A DNA stretch of 64,000 nucleotides from Cercis canadensis (lineage: Eukaryota; Streptophyta; Magnoliopsida; Fabales; Fabaceae), in contig QAOA01006255.1 of NCBI GenBank assembly GCA_003255065.1, positions 56,730 to 120,729 on the forward strand, written 5' to 3'. Positions 1 through 12,300 of the stretch are shown here, piece after piece. Within the stretch, counting starts at the first letter, position 1; the number at the start of each line of letters is the position of its first letter. The position numbers were made by a program, and so were the translations under genes. The notes beneath the pieces are model-generated. The model was not told the origin of the DNA. It ran no database searches and saw nothing but the letters and a program-made list of their open reading frames with translations.

Positions 1-115
1 TTCTGCAGTTCTTAATTTAGGGAGATGGATCTTCCATTCACTTGGATGCCATCGTTTCATACTGCACGTAAAGTGCCTCTAACTTGTACATTTTTATCTT
101 TTTTGCAATCATTAG

Positions 116-1632
116 GAGGCCATTGTAACTGGTACATTCCTTCTGCAAAACAAGGCTGTGGTAATCTTCTTTTCTTTGTTTGTCTTGTAACTATTTCCCT
201 TTTGTTTGTCTCTTCTGAGCCCTTGGATTAATATCGTGGAAAATTGAAAATATAATAATTAATTGGGATTAAAATAATGAAAAACAGGAGCAAAAGCAAA
301 GAGGAGCTGCCAATGGCTTGGCTTTGACAGCAATGTCTACATTCAAAGCAGTGGGTCCAGCTGTAGGTGGTGCAATGTAAGTACCTCATGCTTTCTGAAA
401 CTTTTTGATGGCAAATTCTGGTTGGACTAGACCCAAAAATGGGTGATATTGTATGTCCATTGTGTGTTATATATAAGTTATGTGATGATTTTCTGCAAAC
501 AACCCTAACTAAATCTTATTATAGTAATGGGTTTAAAATCTTATTTTGTTGAAAATTTTAACATAATCATACTAAACAGAATTTGACTTTCGAGTTATAT
601 CATGTTTATATTTAGTGGTTTTGTATTTTTATTGACAACAAGGAAAGCATGGCTCCTCTTTTATAAACGCTAGCAATACAGCTTGTGTCTCCACTTGGCC
701 GATCATATGGAGTTTACAGCTGGAAGAACTTATCTGCACATTCATATTTAAGGCCAATTATTCCACACACGAGTAGCATCTATAATACCTGTAAAATTAA
801 CTCCTCGGATGATCTATATATGCTGTCTTTTTTATTGGAGCCACATATCTTTTCTGTTTAGTATTTTTAGTTATAATTTTGGATTCGAACACAAAACTCA
901 CAAGATATGAAAGCAACCTCAGTATCACTTAACTACAAACTATTTGATATTGGAGCCACATATCTATTAAGTAAAATAGATGGCATGTATCATCATAGTT
1001 GTCAATTCTGCCTTTGATATGGATACTACTTGTGGTATTAAATAAGGGTAAGACTATGCTACACCAACAAGGACAATACATATGTCATGTACACCATTTT
1101 TCACACTGTTTGATTACTGGCACAATTAGTTTGATTTAATTTTTACAGGGTTTACTTAAATTTTTTTAGTATAGCCCAAATATTGAATCAGTAAAAATTA
1201 AATCATGTTAAATGTATCAGTATGATATGTCTTGTCCTTGATGGTATAGCATAGTCTCACCCATTAAATAATTAGCATCGATTTAATTCAAATATTGATT
1301 ATTAGTATTCAATGTTGTACACAACCAACAGCATTCAGTGTCATATTTATATGTGCTCTCTAACAGCAGCAGTATGCATTATGCAGTTTTTCATGGGCAC
1401 AAAAGCGTCAGGATGCTGCCTTCATTCCTGGTATCTTTCTCATCCTAGTTTACTAGATCTCTTGCTGGCTGGGTCAGCTCTTGCATTCTGATAATTAACC
1501 TCCAAGGTTTGGAACTTACTTAACCAACACATGTATGCAGGGAATCACATTGTCTTCCTTTTCATGAATGTTGTTGTGGTTGTTGGAGTGCTGATGACTT
1601 TCAAACCATTCACACCTAAATACCGGAAGTAA
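116..1632 (+). CDS. ZIFL-type major facilitator transporter, 3' end only
   Basis: This is the C-terminal part of a zinc-induced-facilitator-like (ZIFL) major facilitator superfamily transporter. The family sits in plasma or vacuolar membranes and exports or sequesters zinc-chelating or organic-acid substrates, with proton coupling. Four exons join in frame: 116-160 (VTGTFLLQNKAV core), 288-376 (QRGAANGLALTAMSTFKAVG), 1387-1430 (FSWAQKRQDAAF) and 1541-1632 (ending PKYRK and a TAA stop). All introns have GT-AG ends, and the split codons at 376/1387 and 1430/1541 restore Ile and Gly. The QRGAANG, FKAVGPA and SWAQKRQDA motifs are typical of ZIFL proteins and cover the last two or three membrane helices. 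The N-terminal three quarters lies left of the window. Bases 1-115 should be intron or upstream exon, but I could not place an exon there. Confident in the family, not in the substrate. Confidence 0.85.
872..948 (-). repeat. tRNA-like (SINE-like) fragment in ZIFL intron
   Basis: Read on the minus strand, this stretch has an A-box-like TAGTTAAGTGAT followed about 45 bases later by a B-box-like GTTCGAATCC, the spacing of the internal polymerase III promoter of tRNA-derived SINEs. It has no cloverleaf and no clear tail, so I call it a SINE relic with low confidence. It lies in the 1-kb intron of the ZIFL gene. Confidence 0.3.
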
Positions 1633-2006
1633 AGCATCATGAGTTTAGTTATGCAGTAAGGATCCTGAATGTTGGCTAATTAAATTCCAAAACCTCTCAA
1701 TGTTGAGAAAATCTCTCAACCTATAGTATTTATATAAAGAATAGAGGAATATTTTCATGCATTCCTTAACTATATACATACTGCTAATTGTTATTTAATT
1801 GAATAATGATAGCTGCATGCCAATATGCACCATCTAGGCAGTCAAAATAGAAAGTTTTACTATGGTCTTATTAGTTTAGATGCAAACATGTGTGCAAGTT
1901 GATGCAAGTGTGCGATTAAATAGTGTTCCAATAGATCATAGAGGGACTCAATTGAATTTATCTTGTATTCTCATTTTTGTGCAGATGATTTAATTGCTAT
2001 TCTCTT
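1633..2006. other. Intergenic, AT-rich
   Basis: 3' flank of the ZIFL gene up to the first LTR. No gene, RNA or repeat structure is visible. Confidence 0.5.
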
Positions 2007-3696
2007 TGTTACCATCTGAAATGGAAATAACAATCGATTACGTACAAGAAAAGAGTTCCAATTAGGGTTTGGAACAAAACCACTAAGAAATAATATTCAA
2101 ATTTTTTACACTAACCCTCATAATCTACTATTTATAGACTATTTAACTAATTAACTAATAATTACTATTCCTTCTAAATGACAAGATAAGACCTAATGGG
2201 ATAAAGATACATGTAATCCTTTCATTCTATAGGTGATCACTCAAAATAAGTAACATAATGCAAAAGATAAAAGTAGAATTATACCATCCCACCCCGCTTT
2301 GAGGAAAACCTTGTTCCGAAGGTTCATATTTGAAAGAGTCAACGATCGTATGATCCTTGCATGAGTTGAGCAAGGCATCGGCTAATTCTTTCTATGGAAA
2401 ATCAATAATCCTTGCATGTTGTCATTTGATCCATGCAGATGTTTCACTTTTAAGGTATGCTCTCTATGAGGATATAATTAACCTTCAGAATATCTGTTTT
2501 AGAATCTTTTTTAGACTCCTTGATTTGCAAAGCTTCCTTCAACGTGTGTTCTTGAGAAATCTACTCCTCTTCCTCTTCCTTCAGCATACTCTCCAAATTA
2601 ATAATTACAATACTCCTATAACTTCATTCTCATTTTACTACATTCTTCATTCACTTCTTCATTTCTCAAAGAATCTCCAATAACATATCTATGGGTGATG
2701 GCTCTGATACCAATTGTTACAATCTGAAATGAAAATAACAATTTATTGAAAAAAGGGGTTCCAAATAGGGTTTGGAACAAAACCCTAAACAATACTCAAC
2801 TCTTTAATTACTATTCTTTCTAAATGATAAGATAAGACCTAATGGGATAAGGATAGATGCAATCCTCTTATTGTATTTTAATTAACTAAATATAAAATAA
2901 TATAACCTAAAAGATAAAAATAAGATCGTATCAGCCCTCCTCTCTTTGAGGAAAACCTTATTCCAAAGGTTGTCTTTGAAGGAAGCAACAAGGGCATAAT
3001 CCCTCCACTTGTTGAGGAAGGCATCAGCTAGCTACTGCATTTTGTGGTATATCAATAACTTGAACTATGAAGGTTTGTGCTTCAAAAATTGCCACCACAT
3101 TTTGATCATTGCTGATGCTTTCCTCAAATGCTATGCCTTTATGAGGATATTGATTTGCAAGATTTCCTTCGGAGTATCTGTTTTAGAATCTTTCTTGGAC
3201 TCCTTGATTTGCGAAGCTTCATTCAAGGTGGCTTCTTGTGAAACCTCTTCCTCTTTCTTTTCTTTCAGGATACTCTCCAAATGCTCATTGTGCTCCTTGA
3301 AGCTCTTTCTCATTTTACCATAGTATTGATTCACTTCCCGAAGGACTTGCTTGAATTGTTGCTTCATCTCTCAAAGCATCTCCAATAACATATCTATAAG
3401 TAATGGATCCATGATGTGGTGATAGCTCTAATACCAATTGTTAAAACTGGAAATGAAAATAACAATTGATTCTAGAAAATGGGTTCCAATTAGGTTTTGG
3501 ATCAAACAACTAAGAAAAAACATTAAGCTCTCTACACTGATCCCCACTCATAACCTATTATTTATAGATCATTTAACTAACTAAATAACTAACAATTACT
3601 ACTCCTTCTAATTGATAAGACCTAATTTTATCATAGTCAATTGTAGATAACTCAAAATAAATGACATAATAAAAGGAAATAAATAAAATCATATCA
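2007..3696 (-). mobile_element. Tandem array of a small non-autonomous LTR retroelement (3 LTRs, 2 internals)
   Basis: Three related LTRs alternate with two internal regions, all on the minus strand: LTR 2007-2286, internal 2287-2714, LTR 2715-2933, internal 2934-3438, LTR 3439-3696. Each LTR begins TG(A/G)TA and ends near TGTAACA in minus orientation. Primer sites complementary to initiator tRNA-Met (TGGTATCAGAGC on the minus strand) lie directly inside two LTRs, at 2701-2712 and, with one change, 3425-3436. Purine-rich tracts precede the LTRs ending at 2286 and 2933. Each internal carries the same short gag-like coding remnant and a tail (AAGGTTTTCCTCAAAG) resembling the end of a gypsy polyprotein. 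No protease, RT or integrase is present, so mobilisation would need another element. The copies are clearly diverged. No exact target duplication was found at the outer ends. Confidence 0.7.
3131..3367 (-). CDS. gag-like remnant ORF inside the LTR array
   Basis: A 78-residue, highly charged ORF (Lys/Glu-rich, probably helical) lies just inside the primer site of the rightmost unit. A related but frame-broken version lies in the neighbouring internal region around 2400-2690. The position directly after the primer site is where gag begins in LTR elements, but the sequence is too short to match a gag domain by eye. It is probably a degenerate 5' coding relic rather than a working gene. Confidence 0.35.
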   Translation of the reverse strand: MKQQFKQVLREVNQYYGKMRKSFKEHNEHLESILKEKKEEEVSQEATLNEASQIKESKKDSKTDTPKEILQINILIKA

Positions 3697-4260
3697 CTTT
3701 AAAATAACCTCCTCGTCCCACCCCCTCTCCTCTCCAAAAAAATAAATTGTGATTTTTTATCAAACTAAGATCATGCACACTTTAATTAGGGTAGGATTGT
3801 TTTGTCAAGATGCTTTTCAAGCTATCAGAGAAGAAGTCTAAACCTCGTGGTTATCATCCATTGTTGCAACTTTACTTTTAAAAAATTAAAAAGAAAAGTA
3901 TATATATTCTTAAGAAAATTAGTTTACTGTTTTCTGTATAAATTACATTTTTTTTTCTTAAAATTTTTCTTCAATTTCTTTTTAAAATGTTTCTTCTGGT
4001 CCTTTGCAGATAAATAGAATGTTAGAGAAACCTGTATTATCTACTTACTACTATCAGCTCGGAAGCGTAAACGATAACAATTGACAATTTCACTCTTCCA
4101 AATGGCCTCGAAATTGATTCTTCCTAATTGCAATTAAATATTTATATATCAATTTCTTCAATCAATGGTTTTAGTATTAGAGAAACATTTACACTGTCTT
4201 GTTTTTTCACATTTGTAGATGCATAACATACTTCTTCTACACATATTATACGTGACAATT
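3697..4260. other. Intergenic, AT-rich
   Basis: Low-complexity AT-rich DNA. The open frame at 3802-4017 is Phe/Lys-rich with no recognisable motif and is most likely chance. Confidence 0.5.
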
Positions 4261-6154
4261 AGGGGCGGAGCCAAGAATTTTTTCTAAAAGGCCAAGACTC
4301 AAGGTTATTACACACGAAAAAAACAATTCAAATCACCATACAATACACGCATCATATAAGAAATAGAGTAAATCGACACTTAAAAAGATATAAAAGTATA
4401 AATTAACGTGTAGCGAATATTATCAAAATAAAATATAGTGTATCAAAATAGTATCAAATAGGTACCTTCATTTTCTAAGTTGTGATAATGGCTGCTTCAT
4501 AAAGTAGAAGTCCTCTATAATCAAATCTGTAGAAAATCTTTCAGTAATCTCGTTTTCAATGTAAACAATCATGTAATCTTTGAGAAAATTATCTTCCGTC
4601 TTGTTGCAGAGTCTTGTTATGTTTAATGACACAAAATTGATCGAGGAGTATAGGAATTAGAATTCAACCTCAATTTATTTAGGCTTGTGTTATGCTTAGA
4701 TTATATGTAAATTAAGTGCTTCTCCATCTACAGTCATATTGAAAAATAACTTAAGATGTTCAATAATGAAAGATATACGACGGAAATCAGTTAGACATTA
4801 GTATTAAAAAAAAAAAGGATCAAACAAGGGCAATGCAGGCATGGTCTGCATTACAGTACCAGTACTATTAGTAACGCACCAATAAAAGAAGCTTCAAGAG
4901 GATAAACCCATAAATGCTCTTTGGAATACTTTCAGAATCTTGTCTCTCATATCAATGATCACTAAATTGGGGCCTGTTGAGAACACTTTAGGTATTGCAC
5001 TAGTTAATATAATTACACAATTTTTACATGGTATGCTATGCTACATTGGCCAATTTCAGGGGATAGCAGTACCCCTCATTCATTGATTTAGGTGTTTTCA
5101 AAAAATTGAGTATCCAATATTTGACAGAGTACACAGTTCCTTATAAAATGTAAGAACAACATGATATAGAAAAATGTGTTAAACAAAATATTCAACTTTT
5201 AACCAAAAAAAAAAAAGAATTTGGCACATTTTTCAATATCATATCATTTTTACATTTTATAAGAAAAATACAAAAAATAGAAATTTAGCGCGTTTTTTTA
5301 TATTGTATCATTTTTACATTTTATAAAAAAAACAATGTGTTTTATCATATAACTAAGCAACTTAATTTTTTGAGATCTTTGTAGTGATACTAAATTACTA
5401 AGTGGGTTCTATGAAAACTCACTCAATTGAGTGAGAGGTAGTACCTCCAAAATAGCCTAATATAACATATCAATTACCTAGTTGTTACATTTTTACAAAT
5501 CTATTAACCAAAAAAATACATCATCTTTTACTATTAAATGTCATTCCGTATTTATTTAAATATTAATATAAATATTTTTATATAAATTATTGTTTGTAAA
5601 TCTATTGCCTCCATAAATCAAAAATTTTGGATCCGTCCCTTTATCCAAATAAAAGGTAGTGTAAGATAGTGTATTTGTTCTAGAGAGTCAGGAGACATGC
5701 TTTTTACCTTCACATTTCACAAGGTTGTTGAGTCATAAGGTAATATTATTTTAACTTGAAGATGGATTGGGTTACTACAAGTTATGGCAGAGTTGGTATA
5801 AATATTTTAGAGGGATTAAAATATAATTACTAAGGATGTAAATGAAATTTTTATAATTTTTGAAAGGAGGTTTATCATATATTATAGAGATATGTGACAC
5901 TTTTTTGACGTGGCAGCACTATAGTCATTGATATAAAAAATAATTAATTAATATTGATTGTTAAAAATAAGTAGCTAAGATGAAATGATTTCACATTAGT
6001 AGTGGTGTTGTCACGTCAAGAATATATCACATACTTCTGTGACACGGTAAAATCTCCCTTTTTGAAAAGGCGTATTTCTAAAAATAAAAAATTATTTTTA
6101 AAAAATTTAGAGGGTTGTTGCCCCAACAAGGTGCTACGAGGCTCCGCCCCTTAC
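4261..6154. repeat. Region bounded by inverted GGGGCGGAGC motifs, possible decayed element
   Basis: The motif ggggcggagcc at about 4261-4272 recurs in inverted orientation (ggctccgcccc) at about 6140-6152, with a related inverted motif (ggatccgtccct) near 5630. Such GC-rich motifs in AT-rich DNA often mark the ends of plant transposons. Nothing coding lies between them. The outer arms share little beyond the motif, so this may be two or three separate relics rather than one element. Confidence 0.3.
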
Positions 6155-6484
6155 TACAAGTGGAACCAAGAAAGACTGTCAAATTAATTGAACTAAAAAA
6201 GACTGTAAAAAATGTTTGTGAATCCAGCAAAGGAATATTCTTCATCACTTCTAGTTCAGGGCTTTCTGCTTGATCCTTTCTTGAGACTTTCTGGGGTGAT
6301 TTATCAGGTTGATTAATTAAATGATTGATGGCTAAACTGATAAACCACCAAAAAATTTCTAGGCCTAGGTTCAATTTGTTATGGAGATTCTGTTGAGGGA
6401 TTTTAGTTCCAAAGCAGTGTGAAACTCTAAACTCCAAAATGATTTTGGAATTCTACATAATTTTCAAGGGTTCACGACTCATTT

Positions 6485-6508
6485 TATATATATATATATA
6501 TATATATA
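6485..6508. repeat. (TA)n microsatellite
   Basis: About 12 uninterrupted TA units. Confidence 0.9.
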
Positions 6509-6944
6509 GCTCGAATGTAAATTCAATAAAATTCCGATTATATGAGCTGCTTGAATACCACACAGAATGAGCAAAAACAGTCTGTAAAATACCGAGGTAG
6601 GATAGAAATGCCCTATATTAAATATCCCTTTCCCACAACAATTAGTAGAGATTGAAACTTTGTGAACTATCAGTTGGCTATGCCGCTATTGGGAGTGTAC
6701 TTTCGAAGAATAAAACTTCTCACAACACATCACAAAACTAAACTCACAACAAAAATGTCATCAGTGGTTCAACTGTTTGCCTTCTAACAAAAATAAGGAT
6801 GTGACCATAGAATACATATGGTTAGGAAGAATATTTTCAATATCTTGATCATATTTTGATCCTCTTTAAACCCCTAATTAGACACATTTATCTAAATCTT
6901 CAAGCCTGAGGAAGTTGGATTTCTAGGCAATGTTTTTTGGATTT

Positions 6945-7153
6945 GGATCCTCTATGCGAGGAGAGCACTTTAGAGAATAAAGTGCAAGAGAATAATCATG
7001 TTAGTGAAAAAATCAATGGTTAAGATAGTGATAAAATGTGTTCACCCAAATGAGGACCTATAGATTTTTCACAAGCTATTCCCTTGATGACTATAAGTGC
7101 ACTTTACTCTCTAAAGTCCAACCCTCGCGGTAAATGACTTGGATCCATATCTT
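6945..7153. mobile_element. MITE with ~50-bp terminal inverted repeats
   Basis: The left arm (ggatcc...gcgagga, gagcactttagagaataaag, to about 6985) is the imperfect reverse complement of the right arm (tgcactttactctctaaag...cgcggta...ggatcc, about 7097-7150). A central spacer of about 110 bases gives a hairpin-capable, non-coding element of about 210 bp. A related right half recurs at 9160-9222. The superfamily cannot be named without clean target duplications. Confidence 0.6.
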
Positions 7154-7227
7154 ATACATCAATATAAACACACTACCGAGATAAAATTTTTAGAGTAAGA
7201 ACTCATTTTAATCTTTGAAAAATTTAG

Positions 7228-9058
7228 AAAATGTCACTTTCATTCTTAATTTTTTTGGTGTGATTTTACTCCTTCAATTTATATTTTATCGGCCAATTTA
7301 GTCATTTGTCTAGGTTAATTAGTGAGGTTGGATGAAAAAGTCCACGTGACACGTTAAGTACTGACGTGACATTATGTTGTAACATACGCGTGACACCTTA
7401 AAAAAATGTATGTGCTGACATAACACGTCAAAAAAAAAATTTCTCTCTCTACCTTCATCTGTTTTCTCGGTCTCTTCACTCTCTATTTCTCAATCCCCTT
7501 CCCTGTGCTGAGCTTTGTCTCCATGAGCATCTTGGTCATTAATTTTTTTTCTTCAACTTTCTCTTCCACGAAGTCAAATCATCAATCTGGGAAAGAAAGT
7601 TAGACAGAAGATTGACATCTTCATCTCGTCCATCCAGATTTGATGGATCATCCTTCACTTTCCGCTTCTTTATTACTGAGTTGCACCCCAGTAATGGTGT
7701 TTCAGATCTTTCATGTTGATCGCTCTTATATGCATTATATTTCTGTCTTTTTCTCCCAAATCTACTCTGTCCAACTCCATTATCATCCACCAACAACCTT
7801 GTTTCAAGTGAGTCATCCTCTTCATCACCAACATAATCATGCAAGTATCTTGACCTGAGATTGGAATTAGCAAGGCCAGTTCTCCCATTCTTCTTTCGCT
7901 CTGCAGTATATGCATTTGATGAGGGCAAGTCTTCAACAGGCTCCACTCACATTCGGCCATTCTTGCCATATTTGTAGACTTCTCTCCAATCATCATCACC
8001 ATCATTAAGTTTATCTGAGCCTAAGGGATAGGTCTTCCAAAAGTTTACCAGCAGAATTATGCATACCGTTGCGCATTTTACCCTTCTGCTTTGCTTTTGA
8101 AAGGTAATATTCTACAATAGGCATATGTCCCTGCTCTCCAAAGCTTTCCATCTTCTTGGAGTGTGTTATTCCACGTTCCTTCATATCTTTTTTAACAAAT
8201 TGACTTCTTGGGTTCTAGGTGAGACTTCATGGATATCATTCGAAAACCATCGGCAGTACCCATCAAGAAAGAGAATTTGCTCTGCAACAAAGGATTGGTA
8301 TCCTCGTCATCATTCAATTGCTCCGACGAGTCTGATTCAGTTTCTTCACCTCTATGAAGCACTCTATTACCTCTCAAAGCCACAGTATCTTGCCCTCCAT
8401 TCTATATAAAGTTGCCTCTGATTTTCTCTTGCAATGATTTTGTTCTGAAGTCTGAAGGTCGAGGAAGATCTATAGGCTGTGTAACTGAGATCAGGAGCCT
8501 CCCTCCGTGTCTTCCATTTCTTGCCCCTTGGATTCTAGTCGTCATATTTAAGTGATGAATCCATAGTAAATTCATCTCCTGGTGTTTTGCTATTGCTGAA
8601 AAGTTCGTTATGGTCTAATGAATCAACCAGACTACCTTTAAGTGGTAACTGTGAACCCCTGCCTTTAGACTTCATCTGATCCCCAATTACAAACTACTTT
8701 AACATTTTCAAAGTACTACTTGGCCTTTCTAGGAAAATCACAGGAAGCTCTTGTCGCAGAAGACGTTACATTCCTCAACACTAGCTGCTAGAGAGTGAAG
8801 AGATCGAGGAAAGATATAGAGAGTGAAGAGACCGAGGAAAGAGATAAAGGTAGATAGAGAAAGTTTATTAATTTTTTTTTTTTAAGATATCACATCACTA
8901 TATAACAGTCACGTCAGTATATGAACCTTTTCATCTATCCCCACTAAAAAAACCTAGACAGAATACTAAATTAGTCAATGGAACATATATTGAATGACTA
9001 AAATGGCACAAATAAAAAAAAAAAAAAAAAATNAAAAAAAAAAAAAATCAGAGATGAA
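7228..9058. mobile_element. Mutator-like element with gene capture (Pack-MULE type)
   Basis: Long imperfect terminal inverted repeats bound this segment: left about 7228-7490 and right about 8790-9058. Matching stretches include ATTTAGTCATT/TGTCTAGG, GATGAAAA, CTGACGTGAC and CGGTCTCTTCACTCTCTAT, in inverted order. The inverted repeats are roughly 250 bases, the length typical of Mutator-like elements. The right arm contains a poly-A run with an N at 9033. No transposase is present. The interior (7500-8750) is an antisense piece of a host gene, described separately. This is the layout known for Pack-MULEs. No 9-bp target duplication is clear, because similar repeat units flank both sides (7086-7196 and 9160-9268). 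Confidence 0.7.
7539..8690 (-). pseudogene. Captured fragment of an NFRKB-like (INO80-associated) gene
   Basis: The minus strand encodes successive blocks that I recognise from the plant homologue of nuclear factor related to kappa-B-binding protein, a nuclear protein linked to the INO80 chromatin remodeller. In order they are: about 8690-8410 (LPLKGS..D..DHNELF, GKKWK, PDLSYTA.RSSS), about 8383-8200 (LRGN...RGEETESDSSEQL then PLLQSKF..LMGTA), and about 8040-7539 (DDDWREVYK..KNGR then SSNAYTAERKK and SRYLHDYVGDE). The copy is broken: there is an in-frame TAG where the family has Trp (8535-8537), a TGA at 7947-7949, and the frame is lost between about 8190 and 8040. It covers only a central part of the roughly 1,300-residue protein; both ends are missing. 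It lies between Mutator-type inverted repeats, so it was probably carried there as a transduplicated fragment. Family identification is from memory of motif order, not from a search. Confidence 0.7.
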
Positions 9059-9361
9059 ACAATAACCGTTAACCACTACATTACATTGTAACTATAAAAT
9101 CCCAAAACATTATACCACATCTCAATTTACATAAGCCCATTTACCTACGCGAGAACTTGATGGCTATAAAAGTGCACTTAACTCTCTAAAGTGCAACCGT
9201 CACGGTAAAGAATTTGGATCCACATCCCTTACATCAATATAAAAAAAAATATCTACATAAAATTTTCGTTTAGTGATGAAACAGTAACAGTTAACCACTA
9301 CATAACATTGTAACTACAAAATCCAAAATATTATACCACATCTACGTAAGCCCATTTACCT
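9053..9361. repeat. Direct duplication flanking a MITE fragment
   Basis: Bases 9053-9146 and 9275-9361 are near-identical direct copies (GATGAAAC...TTAACCACTACA...TTATACCACATCT...CCCATTTACCT). The intervening 9147-9274 contains the right half of the MITE family seen at 6945-7153, plus a following stretch also found at 7154-7196. The right copy abuts the 3' end of the coiled-coil gene and is probably its 3' UTR. Confidence 0.7.
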
Positions 9362-9373
9362 TTCTGAGGACTT

Positions 9374-12300
9374 TTATCCAAGACTGCCTCCCTCAGTTTT
9401 CTTCCTTTTAAGGAAACCATTAGTAATTGAAGGAAGTGAACTAAGGTCCAAATCAGCAGAATCAGAAGAGGAGCTGGAAGTGTCAAGGCTACTTAATTCA
9501 GGTAAAGGAATTCTTGAGCTCCGATTTCTTTTGACCCTTTCATTCTTAAGAACCACTTCTGTTGGTGGTGTTCTCAGCTGGCCTGCTCCTGATGAACATT
9601 GATGCCCATTATCTGCAACAACTTCATCATCACTGTCGTTGATCTCAATAATAGTTGGCAATCCCATGTTTCCACCACCTGGCACAAAAGATATGTGTTA
9701 GTCCTGCACAACATTAGATTTGCTTACAAATTCTGTACAACAAGGCGGCTACTAAGCTACCCTCCCTTTAAAGGGGGGTAGCGTTATCCCACCCCTAGTT
9801 TTTTTTGCATCGTATAATATTCTGTGTGACCAACACGGAATAAAAATTTGGACGTATTTTTTTTTTTTTTAAACAAATCATAAGTGTATTCACCAAAACT
9901 CAAACAATCAAGGATTTCCTGCACAAGTACAACACAAATGAAAACACAATTCAAAGAGTTAAGAACCCAAAGAGAAAGTCACACCAGAATACTTTCACTA
10001 ATACTCCACGTTTTGCAAAGGTTCATGTTAACAGTGATGCATTTGAAACAAGAAAATAGTCTATACTTAACATCACTATAAATCATGGATATATTCTGAT
10101 CCTCTGTATAAAAGTTGATATAGCATCTATAAGTCCTTTCTCCCCAAAAATGGCAAACAGTGAACTTCCAAGCCAAGTGAACAAAGAATTTGACTTAAAG
10201 GGCAAGATCCCCTAAAGGTGAGCAGCAAGTTAAACTTAGTTCCTCTAGTGCAAACTTGCTTATAGATATGACCATTAACAAGGAACACTGGAAATGCCTT
10301 CTAGTGAGAGTACGATGAAAATTGAACATTTGAAAGTTGCTTTGCAAGTAATTACAAATTGTTGGGTTTGCAACCCTCCAAGAGACTAAAAAGATTAAAG
10401 GTAACACGAATGAAAGGAAAACCCAAGAAATTACAAGTTAAAATAACAAAGTCCTCAAATCTCACTGAATAGCTTTGAGCATGACTCTATGAGCTGAATA
10501 CCAAAGGGAAGTAAGACAAACAACCATGTCAGCCTGTCCCACATAGGCATCCTTGCTTTTATTGCCCCAATTCATTTGAACATAGCAGCAGCAGGATGGG
10601 AAGAGCATTTAACTAACAAACAATATATTCTACAAACTAGAAAGTGCAATTCAAGACACCACTAAAATGTACCCAAATTCACAAGTCCGTATGCACAAGA
10701 AGATTTTGGTGGATTTTAATGCTTCTCAGTTGCAGTAACTAATCACGTTTGGTTCGGGGGATTCTTTGCAAATAACTGATTTTGAACACAAATTACCTTA
10801 AAGTAAGCATTATTTGTTGATCACATCAAATAAACTTGAAAAGATAAAAATAGAAGACACATGATAGCACCTCATCAACCAATATCTTGAGCATTGACCA
10901 TCCTAATTACAGGATCAAGTGAGAATGCATTGGCAGAAGCTATGTTGATGTCATAAAACAAAGGAAATTAGGAAACTTCTTATTATAAACTCAATGCATT
11001 TTCACATATCAACTAGCCCTCTCTGCTGGGAGCACAGACAAATTTAAAAAGATTCTGTAGGTTCCTTATTACTGCTGGGTCCACCACTCTGCAAATATTT
11101 AGTGTAACTGAATGTTAAACAGTAGATGCCACCACACAAAGAAGTGGAGATGCCTGACAATGTTATTTTAATTATAGATGAGGCCATTTCACATTGAAGC
11201 AAAGGGATTAATATGACATTCTTTACTTCTCAAGAATTATGAAGATCAAAAGTTTATGGATTCAACAGTAAGATATAGAGCAAACGGATCCCCTGTCATA
11301 CCTAGGAAAATCTTGCCTTATTTTCTCTTTATTTACCTCATGAATAAATAAGGGAAAATAGATTCTTGCATTATTTCTCACTTAACATCCAAAAGAAGAG
11401 CAGGTAATACCTTCTTTCTATTTCCCTTCCCCAGAAATCCCTTCCTTCCCCTTCTAAAACTATCCCCACCCACGAAGCATAGATACAACACAAGAGATGC
11501 CAGACAATGTTTCTCAGTAAAAAACAGGGCTGTTTCATATTGAAGGAAACTGAAATATGAAAGTTGTAGCAGAAAGATCCCCGTCCCCCAAAGAGCAAGC
11601 AGAACGCAGAGTCATCCCTGAGTTGAACCTTTCCCTACTTTGCGTTTATTTAACTCCAAAGTAAATAAGGAAAATTATATCTCATATTTTTTCTAACCAG
11701 TCCTATAAAGTACATGAAGTAAATAACTTCCCTACGAAAATCTTTCCTTCCTATCAAAACCTGTCATCCCATTCTTTAAACACCCAAACACCCTATTAAG
11801 ATATCCCAAAAAATTACTTCACCAAATTATTTTTTCATGAACTCTTCCACCTATAGAATAGCATATCCTCGATATATATATATATTGGAAAAATTAGTCC
11901 ATAATTTAATGTTTTCTCTCAACTAAACACAGTCCTGACCTACACCTAGCTGTAAAGAAGCAAAAAAAGTAACGGCACCAGCTAATATAGCTACCAAGAG
12001 GGAAAATTCAACTAGAAATCTCACCAAAGAAGATTCACCCTATCATTTCTATCTTAGTCACAATTTTTTCCAAGCAACATTCAAACATATGTATCCATAC
12101 TGATAACAGAGAGAGACCCATGTTGAATATTCGTAATTGTACCATACCTGATGCACCCTGGACAACCTTGTTTAGATTCCTCTGGAGTTCCCTAGTGCCT
12201 GCACCACAAGTGAAATGGGTATTTCCATTTGTCTGGTATGGAGAGGTTTCCGCAGTGTTATTTCCCAAATGGCCTCTTGGGGCATCGATTATAACTGCTT

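Noticed and set aside
7640..7858. Plus-strand open frame within the captured fragment
   Set aside because: It is the antisense shadow of the NFRKB-like coding frame, which has recognisable motifs on the minus strand.
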